Positions 17,212-27,420 of a stretch of 64,000 nucleotides of DNA are shown piece after piece. This stretch comes from Streptomyces sp. CC228A (GTDB lineage Bacteria; Actinomycetota; Actinomycetes; Streptomycetales; Streptomycetaceae): the NCBI RefSeq assembly GCF_021390935.1, contig NZ_JAJPUI010000005.1:310001-374000 (forward strand). The letters are read 5' to 3'. Position 1 is the first letter of the stretch, and every line of letters begins with the position of its first letter. The notes beneath the pieces were generated by a model that was not told the DNA's origin, searched no databases, and saw only the letters and a list, made by a program, of their open reading frames with translations. A program made the position numbers and the translations under genes.

Positions 17212-18048
17212 ATGCTCACACACGCGCCGCCGAGGAAGGACGCGGCCGCACGGCTCGCCGCGGACATCCGGCGCCGGGTCGTCGAGATGAGCGGGGCGCC
17301 CGGTGGTGCCCGCCTCGGCGGCAGCCTGTCCGTCGCCGACCTGCTCGCCGTGCTGTACGGCGAGGTGCTGCGGCAGCCGGCCGGCGACGGGGCCTCCTCC
17401 GGTGACCGCGACTACCTCGTCCTCAGCAAGGGCCACGCCTCCGCCGCGCTGTACGCCGCGCTCGCCGCGACGGGCCTCATCCCGGACGCGGAGACCGGGA
17501 CGTACCGGCAGGACGGCAGCCGGCTCGCCGGGCACCCCCTGCGGCGGCTGCCCGGGGTGGACTTCGCGACCGGCGCGCCCGGGCAGGGCCTGTCACTGGG
17601 CCTGGGCGTGGCCCTCGCCGGGCGGCGCTACGGCTACGACAACCGCGCCTTCGTGATCCTCGGCGACGGCGAGCTCCAGGCGGGCTCCACCTGGGAGGCG
17701 GCCATGGCCGCGGCCCACCTCGGCGCCGACAACCTCGTCGCGGTCGTGGACCGCAACGGCTGGCAGGGCGGCCGCCGCACCGAGGACCGCATGGCGCTGG
17801 AGCCGCTCGCCGACAAGTGGACGGGCTTCGGCTGGGACGTGCTGAGGATCGACGGGCACGACCACGGCCAGATCCGGCGGGCCCTCGAAGGGCCCGTCCG
17901 GCCGGGGCGGCCCACGGTCGTCCTCGCCCGCACCGTGGCGGCGCGCGGTGTCCCCGGCCTGCACGACACCCGGCGCGGCAACACAGCGGTCCTCGACGCG
18001 CAGGCGCGGCGGCTGGCCCTCGCCGCGCTGGCGGGTGAGCGTCCGTGA
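17212..18048 (+). CDS. Transketolase, N-terminal (TPP-binding) subunit
   Basis: 278 aa. The thiamine pyrophosphate motif GDGELQAGSTWEA...VVDRNGW is complete, with YLVLSKGHASAALYAAL and GAPGQGLSLGLGVALAG also typical of split transketolases. The ATG at 17212 follows GGAGGG; longer readings start upstream of the promoter and are unlikely. The second subunit overlaps its stop by four bases. Split transketolases transfer two-carbon ketol units; in actinomycetes they are often found in pathway-specific operons rather than the pentose phosphate pathway. Together with the aspartokinase downstream this suggests a dedicated precursor supply. Confidence 0.92.
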   Translation: MLTHAPPRKDAAARLAADIRRRVVEMSGAPGGARLGGSLSVADLLAVLYGEVLRQPAGDGASSGDRDYLVLSKGHASAALYAALAATGLIPDAETGTYRQDGSRLAGHPLRRLPGVDFATGAPGQGLSLGLGVALAGRRYGYDNRAFVILGDGELQAGSTWEAAMAAAHLGADNLVAVVDRNGWQGGRRTEDRMALEPLADKWTGFGWDVLRIDGHDHGQIRRALEGPVRPGRPTVVLARTVAARGVPGLHDTRRGNTAVLDAQARRLALAALAGERP

Positions 18049-19037
18049 CCGGCACGGGCGTCGCGGCCCGCCGCTCCGTCGCGGACGTCCTCGACCACGT
18101 GTGGGAGCACCGCTCGGTGCTGTCCGGCCCGGACGCCTACGCCCTGGCGCTGCTCGCGCTGGGCCGCGAGAACCCGCTGCTGGCCTGCCTGTCAGCGGGC
18201 ACGGACCTGGAGGCGGAGTTCGCCGCGGAGCTGCCGCGCCAGTACGTGGACCTCGGCGTCGCCGAGCAGAACCTGATCGGTGTCGCCGCCGGGATGACGG
18301 TGGCCGCCCGGCCGGTGTTCGCGAGCGGCCTGGGCCCGTTCGCCGTCGGCCGCGCCTTCGAGCAGATCAGGACCGGTGTGGCGGGCGCCGACCTGCCCGT
18401 CAAGATCGTCGGTACGCACGCGGGGCTCTCCGCGGGCTCCGAGGGCCCCGCCCGCCACGCCCTGGAGGACCTCGGCACCACCCGCATGCTGCCGCACATG
18501 ACGGTGGTGGCGCCGGCCGACGCGTGGGAGGCCGCGCAGGCGACGGTGGCCCTCGCGCGCACCCCGGGCCCCGCCTACCTGCGGCTCGGCGGGCCCGCGA
18601 CGCCGTCGCCGTACGCGGAGCGCGCCCCGTTCGTGCTCGGCAGGGCGCGGGTGCTGCGGGCACCCGGCCGGGTGCTGTTCGTCGCCACCGGACCGCACCC
18701 CAACCTCGTGGCGGCGGAGGCGGCCCGCGAACTGGCCGCGCGGGGCGTCAGCGCCGGGCACCTCAACATGCACACGGTCAAGCCGCTGGACCGGGAGGCC
18801 CTGCTGGCTGCGAGCGCCCGTTCGGAGGTGGTGGTGACCATCGAGGACCACCGCGCCGTGGGCGGTCTGGGCAGCGCGGTGTGCGAGGTGCTCGCGGAGG
18901 CGGGCGGGCCCCCGGTGCGGCGCATCGGGGTGCCGGACGTCCACTTCGACCTCGTGGGCGGCGAGCGGTACCTGCTGGACCGCGCCGGGATCACCGTACG
19001 GAACGCCGTCACCCAGGCGCTGGACGTCGTTGGGTGA
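18045..19037 (+). CDS. Transketolase, C-terminal subunit
   Basis: 330 aa partner of the preceding protein. It has the pyrimidine-binding domain (YVDLGVAEQNLIGVAAGM with the catalytic Glu, and FASGLGPFAVGRAFEQIR) and a C-terminal transketolase domain (VVVTIEDHRAVGGLGSAV). The GTG start overlaps the upstream TGA (GTGA), so the subunits should be made in equal amounts. About 230 bases with a short tandem repeat separate it from the aspartokinase. Confidence 0.92.
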   Translation: MTGTGVAARRSVADVLDHVWEHRSVLSGPDAYALALLALGRENPLLACLSAGTDLEAEFAAELPRQYVDLGVAEQNLIGVAAGMTVAARPVFASGLGPFAVGRAFEQIRTGVAGADLPVKIVGTHAGLSAGSEGPARHALEDLGTTRMLPHMTVVAPADAWEAAQATVALARTPGPAYLRLGGPATPSPYAERAPFVLGRARVLRAPGRVLFVATGPHPNLVAAEAARELAARGVSAGHLNMHTVKPLDREALLAASARSEVVVTIEDHRAVGGLGSAVCEVLAEAGGPPVRRIGVPDVHFDLVGGERYLLDRAGITVRNAVTQALDVVG

Positions 19038-19060
19038 CCGCTCACCTGGCCGGGCGCTCG

Positions 19061-19177
19061 CGCGGGGGGCTTCCTGCGCGCGGGGAGCTTCCTGCGCGCG
19101 GGCGGCCTGCGTACGGGCGGCCTGCGCGCGGGCGGCCTGCGTCCGGGCGGCCTGCGTGCGAGGCGGCCTGCGTGCGA
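19061..19177. repeat. 15-base tandem repeat array
   Basis: Variants of GGGCGGCCTGCGTAC repeat five times from about 19099, preceded by two GCGGGGxGCTTCCTGCGC units. It lies in the gap between the transketolase and aspartokinase genes. Confidence 0.7.
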
Positions 19178-19271
19178 GTGGTCCCCGGGCCGCCTCGCGC
19201 CCCCGTCCGGGCCTCCACCGCCACTCGGGCACACCAGGTGCCGCCTCGACGACATGAGAAGGAGAACCACC

Positions 19272-20551
19272 GTGCACAGCCCGGTAGCCGCCGTCCCCCC
19301 GGCGGCGGAAGCGATCCGCGTCATGAAGTTCGGCGGCACGTCCCTGGGGCCCGCGCCCGAGCGGCTGCGCGCCGTCGCCGAGCGGATCGCCGGCGCCCAC
19401 CGCGCCGGCCATCCCGTCGTCGCGGTGGTGTCGGCACGCGGCACCACCGCCGACGCCCTCGCGGCGGACGCGCGCGCCGTGTCGGCGGCGCCGCCCGCGC
19501 GGGAGGCGGACCAGCTGCTCGCCACCGGCCCCGTCGCGTCGGCCGCCCTCCTCGCGATCGCCCTCACCGGCATGGGTGTCCCCGCCGCGGCCCTGACGGG
19601 GGCGCAGGCCGGTATGGCCGCGTCCGGTCCGCACGGCGACGGCGGCTCACCGCCGTGGACGGCACGCGGCTGCGGGAGCTGCTGCGCCGCCGCACGGTCG
19701 CGGTGGTGGCGGGCGGCCAGGCCGGGGATGCCGCCGGCGACGTGGTCACCTTCGGCAAGGGCGGTTCCGACACGACCGCCGTCGCCCTCGCGGCGACGCT
19801 CGGCGCGGCCGCCTGCGAGGTCCACACGGACGTCGCAGGTGTGCACACCGCGGATCCGCGCATCACGCCGGAGGCCCGGCTGCTGCCCGTGATCGGCAGC
19901 GGTCTCATGGCCGAGATGGCCTACTCGGGGGCCGCCGTCCTGCACCCGCAGGCCGTCGGGATCGCGGCGAGGGCGGGCGTGCGCATCCACGTCCGCTCCG
20001 CGTTCTCCGACCGGCCCGGCACCACCGTCATCCCTGAGGAAACCGGAGAGGACATGCTGGAAAGCGCCCAGTCCGTCACGGCGATCGCGCACGACACGGA
20101 GGTCGCCCGGGTGGTGATCCGCCCGGGCAGCCTGAGCCACCGGGGCCTGGAGCTGTTCGCCGCGCTCGCCGAGATCTCCGTCCCCGTGGACCTCGTGTCC
20201 CGTGTCGGCGACGGGGACATCGGCCACGGCTGGGACTTCACGGTCGCCCGCCGCCATGTGCCCGTGCTGCGCGAGGTGCTGGGCCGGCTCGCCTGCCCCG
20301 CGGACGTCCACGACCCGGTGGCCAAGATCTCCCTGATCGGTACGGGGCTGCTGAGCCGGCCGTTCACCACGGGCCGCATGCTGGCCGCGCTCGGGCAGGC
20401 CGGGATCGACGCCTACTCGGTGTCGACCTCGCAGATCCGCACCGCGTTCACGGTCTCCAAGGTGCACTGCGCGCGGGCCGTGGAGCTGCTGCACCGCGAG
20501 TTCCGGCTCGACGAACCGGTCCCGGCACTCGGCCACCCCGTCGCCGTGTAG
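19272..20551 (+). CDS. Aspartate kinase, frameshifted
   Basis: Phosphorylates aspartate, the first step to lysine, threonine, methionine and ectoine precursors. The N-terminal frame gives VMKFGGTSLGPAPERLRAVA and ends sensibly at GAQAGMAASGPHGD. The remainder, with VVTFGKGGSDTTAVALAATLG, EVHTDVAGVHTADPR and two ACT-like segments, is in another frame. Adding one base near 19642 (GGCGACG.GCGGCTC) restores a single 427-codon frame. GTG at 19272 is chosen because AAGGAG lies 7 bases upstream; ATG at 19254 is in frame but would bury that site. Divergence from the usual KYGGSS start suggests a pathway-specific paralogue rather than the housekeeping enzyme. Confidence 0.82.
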
Positions 20552-20632
20552 CCGCGGCGCCGGGTGGACGCGGCGCCGGGTGGACGCGGTGCCGGGCGCT
20601 GCATGGCCGGGCGACCGCGCGACCGGGCGACC

Positions 20633-20671
20633 GGGTGGTGGGGTGGGCGGGTGGTGGGGTGGGTGGGGTGG
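20633..20671 (+). other. G-quadruplex-prone G-run cluster
   Basis: Runs of three or four G separated by one to four bases (GGGTGGTGGGGTGGGCGGGT and onward) lie between the aspartokinase and the convergent DUF2079 gene. The pattern satisfies the usual G3+ quadruplex rule several times over. Confidence 0.6.
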
Positions 20672-20736
20672 ACGTAACGGCCGTACGGGCGGCGGCGCGT
20701 GGCAGGCGCGCAGGCTCCGGCGCGCGTGCGTGCGCC

Positions 20737-22430
20737 TCAGCGGCGGAACAGGTCGCGGCCGACGTCCGCGGGCACCTGCTCCCTCACCGGGACGCTGCCC
20801 GGCCCGGGACGGCGGGTGCCCGGCACGGTCTCGGCCCGGGTGCGGTGCAGGAGGACGACGCCGTCGCGGCTCCAGGTCTCCGTGTAGCCGTGGTCCCTGA
20901 GCAGGGCGACCCTGCGGCGCTGGTCGGCTGCGCTCAGGAAGGGGAAGGAGCGCCGCCCTTCCCGCATCAGGACCCAGTCCGCGCCCCTGGGGGTGGCGTC
21001 CGCGATCACCACGTCGGTACGGGCCGTGAGGCGGGGCGCGATGTTGTTGTCGGCCTCCACCGTCGCCCCGTCAGGTATCAGCTCCGCGGCCTGGATCAGG
21101 GCCCTGGCCTCCGTGTCGGGCCGCCAGGACTGGGGGTTCAGCAGGACGCCCGCGCCCACGAAGAGCGTGGCGGCCGTGCTGAGGGCGACCGCCGCCGCGG
21201 GCAGCGCGGCGACCACCGGGTGGGCGGCCGCCGCACCCGTCGGGCGCGGGCGCCCCGGGTCGGGCGCGCGCCGCCCCGCGTGCCGGACGGGCGGATGCGG
21301 TCGAGGCCGGGCGGGCGCGGCAGCCGGGAGCGGGCCCGGTGGAGGCGGCCCGCGGTCTCCAGCGCCGCGGTCAGCAGGATCGGCCACAGGAACGCGTCGT
21401 AGTGGTGGATCGCCGGCCAGTGGTTGGGGTTGTCGGACAGCACCCGCTCCCCCAGCAGCGGCAGCGCCAGCAGGAAGGTCGGCGAACCGAGCGGCAGCAG
21501 CGCCAGGGTGCCCAGGAGCCAGACGAGCAGCGCCGCCTTGACGGTGGGGGTGACGGCGACGAGCGCCACCGCCCACGGCTCCGTGACCAGCCGCACCAGC
21601 GCCTCGCCCGGGTCGGCGCCCACCCTGCCGTAGGACCAGTAGTAGCCGGGCACCCCACCCATGGCCGGCAGGAACCACCGCACCGCCGCCGCCGTCACCG
21701 CGGGGCCCGCCACCATCAGGGCCAGCCCCGTGGTGCGCCCGCCGCGGCTGCCGGCGCGGTGGGCGCGGACGGCGAGGAGCGCGCCGAACAGGCCGACGAC
21801 CAGCCCCATGTCCTCCTTGACCGTGCAGAGCACCGCCGCCCACACCGCGGCCGGGCCGTGGCGGCGGGCCAGGCCCCGCTCCAGCATCAGCAGGGTGACC
21901 GGCACCGCGAAGGCCACTTCGTGGAAGCCGGAGTACGCGGCGTTCGCCAGCGGCCAGCCCAGGGCGTACACGAGGCCCGCCACGTCCGCCGCGCGCCGTA
22001 CGGCCGCGGGCGCGGCGCCCGCGTAGCAGTGCCGGGCGATGCGGCGCACCACGGGCACCCCGGCGGCGAACAGCGCGGCCTGCGCCACGATCAGGGTCCG
22101 CGGGTCGTCCCACAGCCAGTACAGCGGCGCCAGCAGCGCCAGTACCGGCGAGAAGTGGTCCCCCAGCACGGAGAAGCCGGGCGGGAACTCGTGGTGCACG
22201 TTCTTGATGGCGGACCGCGGCAGCGCGAAGTCGGCGTAGGAGCGCACGGCCTGGTCGAATATTCCCAGGTCGAAGCCCGCGACCCGCAGGGCCGTCCACG
22301 ACTGCAGTCCGATCGCGCAGCACACGAGGAAGCACAGTGCGGCGAGCACCGCCCCCGCTGGGCCGCCGCGCCCTCCCCGCCCGGCCTCGGCGCGGCAAGA
22401 AGCAGCGCCGCCCGCTCGGCCCGGCCCCAC
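20737..22430 (-). CDS. DUF2079 family membrane protein, frameshifted
   Basis: Large polytopic membrane protein. Supporting sequence: AGFDLGIFDQAVRSYADF, HEFPPGFSVLGDHFSPVLAL, AYSGFHEVAFAVPVTLLML, TVKEDMGLVVGLFGALLA and DNPNHWPAIHHYDAFLWP, all typical of DUF2079 proteins. The family has a glycosyltransferase-C-like fold and unknown function. Hydrophobic segments cover about residues 25-330. The soluble tail (EADNNIAPRLTARTDVV to DLFRR) is in a different frame; one added base between about 21240 and 21310 restores 565 codons. The start is uncertain: GTG 22430 lacks a clear ribosome-binding site, and an ATG at 22686 lies in another frame upstream of a hexapeptide repeat. Confidence 0.75.
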
Positions 22431-22483
22431 CGGGCGCCCCGCACGCCCCGCTCAGCCCGCACGCCCCGCTGGTCGGGTACGCC

Positions 22484-22556
22484 CCGCTGGTCCCGTACGG
22501 CCTGCCCGTCCCGTACGGCCTGCCCGTCCTGTACGGCCTGCCCGTCCCGTGCGCCC
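22484..22556. repeat. 18-base tandem repeat
   Basis: About four copies of CCCGTACGGCCTGCCCGT. The period is a multiple of three, and on the minus strand it would encode GRPYGT repeats just before the DUF2079 gene, but in a different frame from the membrane domain. Confidence 0.65.
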
Positions 22557-22996
22557 GCCGCAACCGTGTCGCCGCCGGGTGCGCCGGGCCCCCGGCCGCG
22601 ACCGCCGCCGTCCCCGCCAACTCGCGCCGTGGTCGCGGCACCTGGGCGTCAATCCGGGACGGTGTCCCCTCTCCCCGATCACTCATGCGGCAGACGCTAC
22701 GCTGCCGCCCCGCGTCACCGCCGCCGCGCACGTACGGCTCCGACGGCCGGGAAGCCGGCGGTGACCGCGCCCCCTTCCACGGCGGCGGTCCACAACCCGG
22801 CGGTGGCCGCCGGCAGGGCCAGGGCGGCGGACAGACCGCGGGCCGCGCACCGGGCGACCGTACGGGCACGGGCGTCCGCGTCAGGGCGGCGGCCGCCGGC
22901 GAGCCGCAGCAGCGCGACGGCCGGGCCGGTGGCCCGTGCTGCGCGAGGGACGTCATGTGCGCCCCGGGCAGGGCGAACGGTCCCGTCGCGCGTCCC

Positions 22997-23493
22997 TCAT
23001 CGGGCACCGCCCGCCGCCCGGGTGGCGCGGGCCGCGCCCTCGGGCCACACCACGTCCACGGGGATGCCCCGGGCCCGGGCGTACGCCACCAGGTGGGCGG
23101 TGGCGTCCCGCTCGTCGGACGGTGAGCCGTCCCAGACGGCCAGCAGCCGGCGGCTGGTGCGGATCATCCGCTCGTCCGCTTCGACGCAGGCGTCCCGCCC
23201 TTCGGGGTCGTACGGCAGCAGCCGCATGTGCTCGGCCAGCAGCAGGAGTTCACCGGCCGCGGCCCGGTCGCGCCGTGGCAGGAGCGCCGGGACGGACCCC
23301 TGCGCGGGCACCATGACCACGAGGCCGCGGCCCGCCCCCGTACCGCCCGGCCGACGGCCAGGGGCAGGCCGGCGCCGACGCGGACGACACCGGTCGCCCC
23401 GTCCGCGGTGTGCTCGAACCGCGCCCGCAGCGCGGCCTCCACCAGGGGCAGGCTGTCGGGGGTCAGGTCGGCGTGGCCGACCGCGGCGATCAC
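22997..23493 (-). CDS. SLOG-like Rossmann-fold protein, frameshifted
   Basis: The start VIAAVGHADLTPDSLPLVEA and the end ERMIRTSRRLLAVWDGSPSD then ATAHLVAYARARGIPV resemble SLOG-superfamily proteins (GH-D-L motif near the start, a short acidic WDG segment before the last helix), which bind nucleotides or related ligands. The two halves are in different frames; one added base near 23330 gives 166 codons. GTG 23493 is the first start in the leading frame. Function unknown. Neighbours on both sides are membrane proteins with no obvious link. Confidence 0.6.
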
Positions 23494-24012
23494 CTCGCGG
23501 CTCGCTCTCGCGCCATCGGGCCCATGGGCACCTCCCCGGGTCGGGTACGGACACGGCGGGCCCGCCCGGTGTCGCCGACGGACGGGCCCGTAGTGAGGTC
23601 ACCACAGACCGCAGCCCTCCGGAAAGGGGGCGAACGGCTCCGACGTGCGCCGACGGGCCCACCGCCGCCCCCGGCCGGCCGACTGCGCGTCAGGACACGG
23701 GCGGTGGCGGGTTGCGGTGGATGCGGTGGTGCGGTGGTGCGGCAGGCCGCGTTCGGCGAGGTCGCGGATCGTGGCGTCGACCATCCCGGGCGGGCCGCAC
23801 TGACGTACGCGGTGGGGTGGGCCGGGTCGCCGAGGTGGTGCGGCCGGCCGAGCGGCGGCCCCGTGGGCGTGCCCGGCCGTGCCGCGGCCGTGCGCGCCGC
23901 CGCAGCCGAGGGAGCGGTCCGGACCGGACCGGACCGGACGGGACCGGTCTGGACCGGACCGTACCGGGGCCGTGGCGTGCCACCGCCGGCCGAGCGGCTC
24001 CGGGGGCGGCGG
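23494..24012. other. Intergenic region with GGACC repeats
   Basis: About 520 bases without a credible gene. Bases 23916-23969 contain many tandem GGACC/GGACCGG units, and 23700-23750 is rich in GGTGGTGCGG. Confidence 0.5.
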
Positions 24013-24909
24013 TCAGTCCTCGGGGCCGCTCCGGCGGGCGGCGGCGCCCCGCAGCGCGCCCAGGTAGACGCCGAGGAGGATCAGCGGCGCGCCCACCAGC
24101 AGGGACGGCGTGAGCGGCTCGTCGTCCAGCCACGCGGAGGCGGCGATCGTCACGACGGGGATGACCACGAACACGTACGCCGCCCTTGAGGGCCCCCACC
24201 GCTCGATGACCACGACGTAGGACACGAACGTCAGCACCGACCCGGCCACCACCAGATACGCCAGCGCCCACCACGTGGCGGCCCGGTCCGGCAGCACCCA
24301 GGCGTCCCCTGCCGCGAGCGACCCGGCGAAGAGCAGCACGGCGGCCGCGGCCATCCCCACCGCGTTCATCGTCACGGGGTGCAGCTTCGGCACCCGCTTC
24401 ACGAGGACGGCCGCCTGCGCGAAGGACAGCACGGCGCCGAGCGCCGCGAGCAGCGCCGGCCACGCCACGTCGGCCTGCACCGTCGCCCGCGACACCACGC
24501 CGACGCCCGCGGTCGCGCACAGCGTCCCGGACAGGGCCGCCGCGCTGAACCGCTCCTGGTGCTGCGCCACCGACAGCAGCAGCGCGACGAGCGGCACCAG
24601 CGCCAGGAGCGTCTGCGCCAGACCGGCGTGGATGTGGACCAGCGCGTAGTAGGCGAGGCCGAACGTGACGCCGAAGTTCAGCACCCCGAACAGCACCGCG
24701 CCCGCCAGCGCACGTCCCCGCGGCCAGGCGAGCCGCCGCACGGCCATGAGCAGCAGCAGGACGGCGGCGGCGGCGCCGAACCGCACCGCGGCGCCCCACA
24801 GCGGGTCCAGCTCGCGGTTGCTGAAGCGGACGCCCACGGCGTTGCCGCCCGCCAGGACGCACGTGACGGCGAAGGCGCCGAGCGCGACCCGGTCGCGGAC
24901 CACTCGCAC
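24013..24909 (-). CDS. EamA family (DMT superfamily) transporter
   Basis: 298 aa inner-membrane protein with about ten hydrophobic helices in two similar halves, as in EamA/RhaT permeases. Typical features are LAGGNAVGVRFSNRELDPLW in helix 1-2, ALVHIHAGLAQTLLALVPL at the end of the first half, and VVIERWGPSRAAYVFVVIPV in the second half. The substrate is unknown; relatives export amino acids or metabolites. I prefer GTG 24909, preceded by GGTGAAG, over a GTG 14 codons further upstream. Confidence 0.88.
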   Translation of the reverse strand: MRVVRDRVALGAFAVTCVLAGGNAVGVRFSNRELDPLWGAAVRFGAAAAVLLLLMAVRRLAWPRGRALAGAVLFGVLNFGVTFGLAYYALVHIHAGLAQTLLALVPLVALLLSVAQHQERFSAAALSGTLCATAGVGVVSRATVQADVAWPALLAALGAVLSFAQAAVLVKRVPKLHPVTMNAVGMAAAAVLLFAGSLAAGDAWVLPDRAATWWALAYLVVAGSVLTFVSYVVVIERWGPSRAAYVFVVIPVVTIAASAWLDDEPLTPSLLVGAPLILLGVYLGALRGAAARRSGPED

Positions 24910-25041
24910 GTCTTCACCGTACGGCCGCGTCCCCGCCCCGCGCGGCCTCACCGAAGGGCTGGGGCGCCGACGGGCCGGTCGGGGTGGGTCGGGGCGGTCG
25001 GGCCGTCGGGGCCCGCTGCCAGGGGCCGCGCGGCCCGGGGG

Positions 25042-25791
25042 TCAGCAGACGTGGCGTTCGCGCTCCGGCGAGTACAGGTGGCTGTCGCGGAACTGGGTGG
25101 CCGCCAGCGTCCGGCCGACGATGATGACCGCGGTCCTGGTGATGCCCGCCGCCTTGGTCTGCTCCGCGATGTCGGCGAGCGTGCCGCGCAGCACCACCTC
25201 GTCGGGTCGGCTGGCCATCGCGACGACGGCGGCCGGACAGTCCTCCCCGTAGTGCGGTACGAGCTCCGCGACGACCCGGTCCGCGTAGCGGGCCGCCAGA
25301 TGCAGCACCAGCAGGGCGCCGCTGCGGCCCAGGGTGGCCAGGTCCTCGCCCTCCGGCATGGGGGTGGCCTGCTGGGCGACGCGGGTGAGGATGACGGTCT
25401 GGCCGACGGTCGGCACCGTCAGCTCCCGCTTCAGCGCCGCGGCGGCCGCCGCGAACGCCGGGACGCCGGGCACCACCTCGTACGGCACCCCGGCCGCGTC
25501 GAGGCGGCGCATCTGCTCGGCGACGGCGCTGAACACCGACGGGTCGCCGGAGTGCAGCCGCGCCACGTCGTGCCCGGCCTCGTGGGCGCGGACCAGCTCG
25601 GCGACGATCGCGTCCAGGTCCATCTGCGCGGTGTCGACCAGCCGGGCGTCCGGCGGGCACTCGGCCAGCAGCTCCCGCGGCACCAGTGAGCCGGCGTAGA
25701 GGCACACCCGGCAGGAGGCGAGCGTGCGGGCGCCCCGCACGGTGATGAGGTCGGCGGCGCCCGGGCCGGCGCCGATGAAGTACACCGTCAT
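25042..25791 (-). CDS. cobM: Precorrin-4 C11-methyltransferase
   Basis: SAM-dependent tetrapyrrole methylase of the cobalamin pathway, 249 aa. Family motifs: VYFIGAGPGAADLITVRGA at the N-terminus, YAGSLVPRELL, RLHSGDPSVFSAVAEQM and VVPGVPAFAAAAAALKREL. The short C-terminal extension ends EREREHVC-like (RERHVC). It follows cobL on the same strand, separated by 185 bases made largely of short tandem repeats. No cobalamin riboswitch is visible in the gap or upstream of cobL. Confidence 0.95.
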   Translation of the reverse strand: MTVYFIGAGPGAADLITVRGARTLASCRVCLYAGSLVPRELLAECPPDARLVDTAQMDLDAIVAELVRAHEAGHDVARLHSGDPSVFSAVAEQMRRLDAAGVPYEVVPGVPAFAAAAAALKRELTVPTVGQTVILTRVAQQATPMPEGEDLATLGRSGALLVLHLAARYADRVVAELVPHYGEDCPAAVVAMASRPDEVVLRGTLADIAEQTKAAGITRTAVIIVGRTLAATQFRDSHLYSPERERHVC

Positions 25792-25840
25792 GACTGCTGC
25801 TCTCCTGCCTTCGTCACTGCGTCAGTCCGTCCCTGAGTCC

Positions 25841-25950
25841 CTGCGTGCCTGCGTGCCTGCGTCCCTGCGTCCCTGCGTGCCTGCGTCCCTGCGTCCCTGC
25901 GTCCGTACGCCACCGGTACCACCGGTACCACACCGGTACCACCGGCATCA
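25841..25950. repeat. Octamer and nonamer microsatellites between cobL and cobM
   Basis: Eight copies of CTGCGTSC occupy 25841-25904 without interruption, followed by CACCGGTAC-type nonamers to about 25950. They fill most of the gap between the two cobalamin genes. Confidence 0.85.
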
Positions 25951-25976
25951 CCCGCGCCGCCTGCGCCGCCGCCGCG

Positions 25977-27211
25977 TCACTTCGTCACGGACCACTGGGT
26001 GACCGGCATCGCCTGCCGCCACCCGGTGAAGCCGCCGACGGGGACGGCGTGGGCGACCGCGAGGCGGACGAGCTCGCCGCCGTGCCGCCGGTACCGGTCG
26101 GCCAGCAGCGCCTCCGACTCCAGCGTCACGGTGTTCGCGACCAGCCGACCGCCCGCCGGGAGGGCGTCCCAGCAGGCGTCCAGAAGGCCGGGCGCGGTGA
26201 GCCCGCCGCCGATGAACACCGCGTCGGGCGCGGGCAGCCCCGCGAGCCCCCGGGCGCGGCGGCCCGGACCACGCGCAGCCCCGGCACGCCCAGCGCGGCG
26301 GCGTTCCGCTCGATCCTGTCGGCCCGTGCCGGGTCGCGCTCCACGCTGACGGCCCGGCATCCGCGGTGGGTCCGCATCCACTCGATGCCGACGGAACCGG
26401 AGCCGCCGCCGACGTCCCACAGCAGTTCGCCGGGGGCGGGGGCGAGCGCGGCGAGCGTCGCGGCCCGCACGTACCGCTTCGTCAGCTGCCCGTCGTGCTC
26501 GTACGCGTCGTCGGGCAGGCCCGGTACGGCTCCGAGGCGGGGCGCGCCCGGGGCGCGGCGGCACTCGACGGCGACGATGTTCAGGGGGTCGCCGGGCGGC
26601 GCGTCCCACGCGTCGGCGGTGGCGGGGGCGTCAGCCGCTCCCGGTCGGGGTGGCCGAGCTGCTCCAGCACCCGCAGGGCGCTCGGTCCGTACCCGCGTCC
26701 GCGCAGCAGGGCCGCCACCCGGGCGGGGGTCGCGGCGTCGGCGCTCAGCACGAGCAGCCTGCGGCCGTCGTGGAGCGCCGCGGTCAGCGTGTCCGGGTCC
26801 CGCCCGACCAGGGACACCGTCTCGGTGTCCTCCAGGGGCCAGCCGAGCCGCGCGCAGGCGTACGACACGGAGGAGGGGTGCGGCAGGACCCGCAGCCGCT
26901 CGGCGCCCACGGCGTCGGCGAGGGCGCGCCCCACGCCGTGGAACATGGGGTCGCCGCTGGCCAGCACGGCGATCCGGCGGCCCGCGTGGGCGGCCAGCAC
27001 CCGGGGGACGGCGGGCCGCAGCGGCGAGGGCCAGGCGATCCGCTCGGCGCGGACCTCGTCCTCGGGCAGCAGGCCGAGTTGGCGGGCGCCGCCGCCGACG
27101 ACGACCTCCGCGGCCCTCAGGGCGGCACGGGACGCCTCGGGCAGCCGTCCCAGCCGTCGGCGCCCACGCCGACGACGGTGACGGGGGTGCGGGGCTCTCC
27201 GGGCTGTTCAC
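25977..27211 (-). CDS. cobL: Precorrin-6Y C5,15-methyltransferase (decarboxylating), with four frameshifts
   Basis: Bifunctional cobalamin enzyme. The N-terminal methylase half shows VTVVGVGADGWDG and AVLASGDPMFHGVGRALAD. The C-terminal CbiT-like half shows LLWDVGGGSGSVGIEWMR and AVFIGGGLTAPGLLDACW. The gene runs through four frames in this sequence. Adding one base near 27190 (C run), 27155, 26630 (C run) and 26255 (G run) yields exactly 413 codons, the normal length, beginning at GTG 27211 (VNSPESPAPP) and ending QWSVTK. The exact repair argues for base-calling deletions rather than gene decay. Confidence 0.88.
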
Positions 27212-27420
27212 GCCCCGGAACACTACCGGCCGGTCGCCTGCGCCCCCGCCCGGGGCGGTCCCACCGCCGCCGCCCCCGGCCGCCGCCCCCGGGCCGCCGC
27301 TTCGGGCGGTCCCCGCGCCGCCCTCGTCCGCCGCTTCGCACTGCCGCCCCCGGGCGCGGCCGCCGCGCGCCGGGGCCCAAGGCCGTTCCGCCTCGGTGAC
27401 GCGCGCTCGGCGGTCCGCCG

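Noticed and set aside
25841..25904. Octamer array considered as a CRISPR or regulatory array
   Set aside because: Direct 8-base microsatellite with no spacers; best explained by slippage.
27212..27420. Possible cobalamin riboswitch upstream of cobL
   Set aside because: No B12-box-like sequence seen; the region is simple GCC/CCG-rich DNA.
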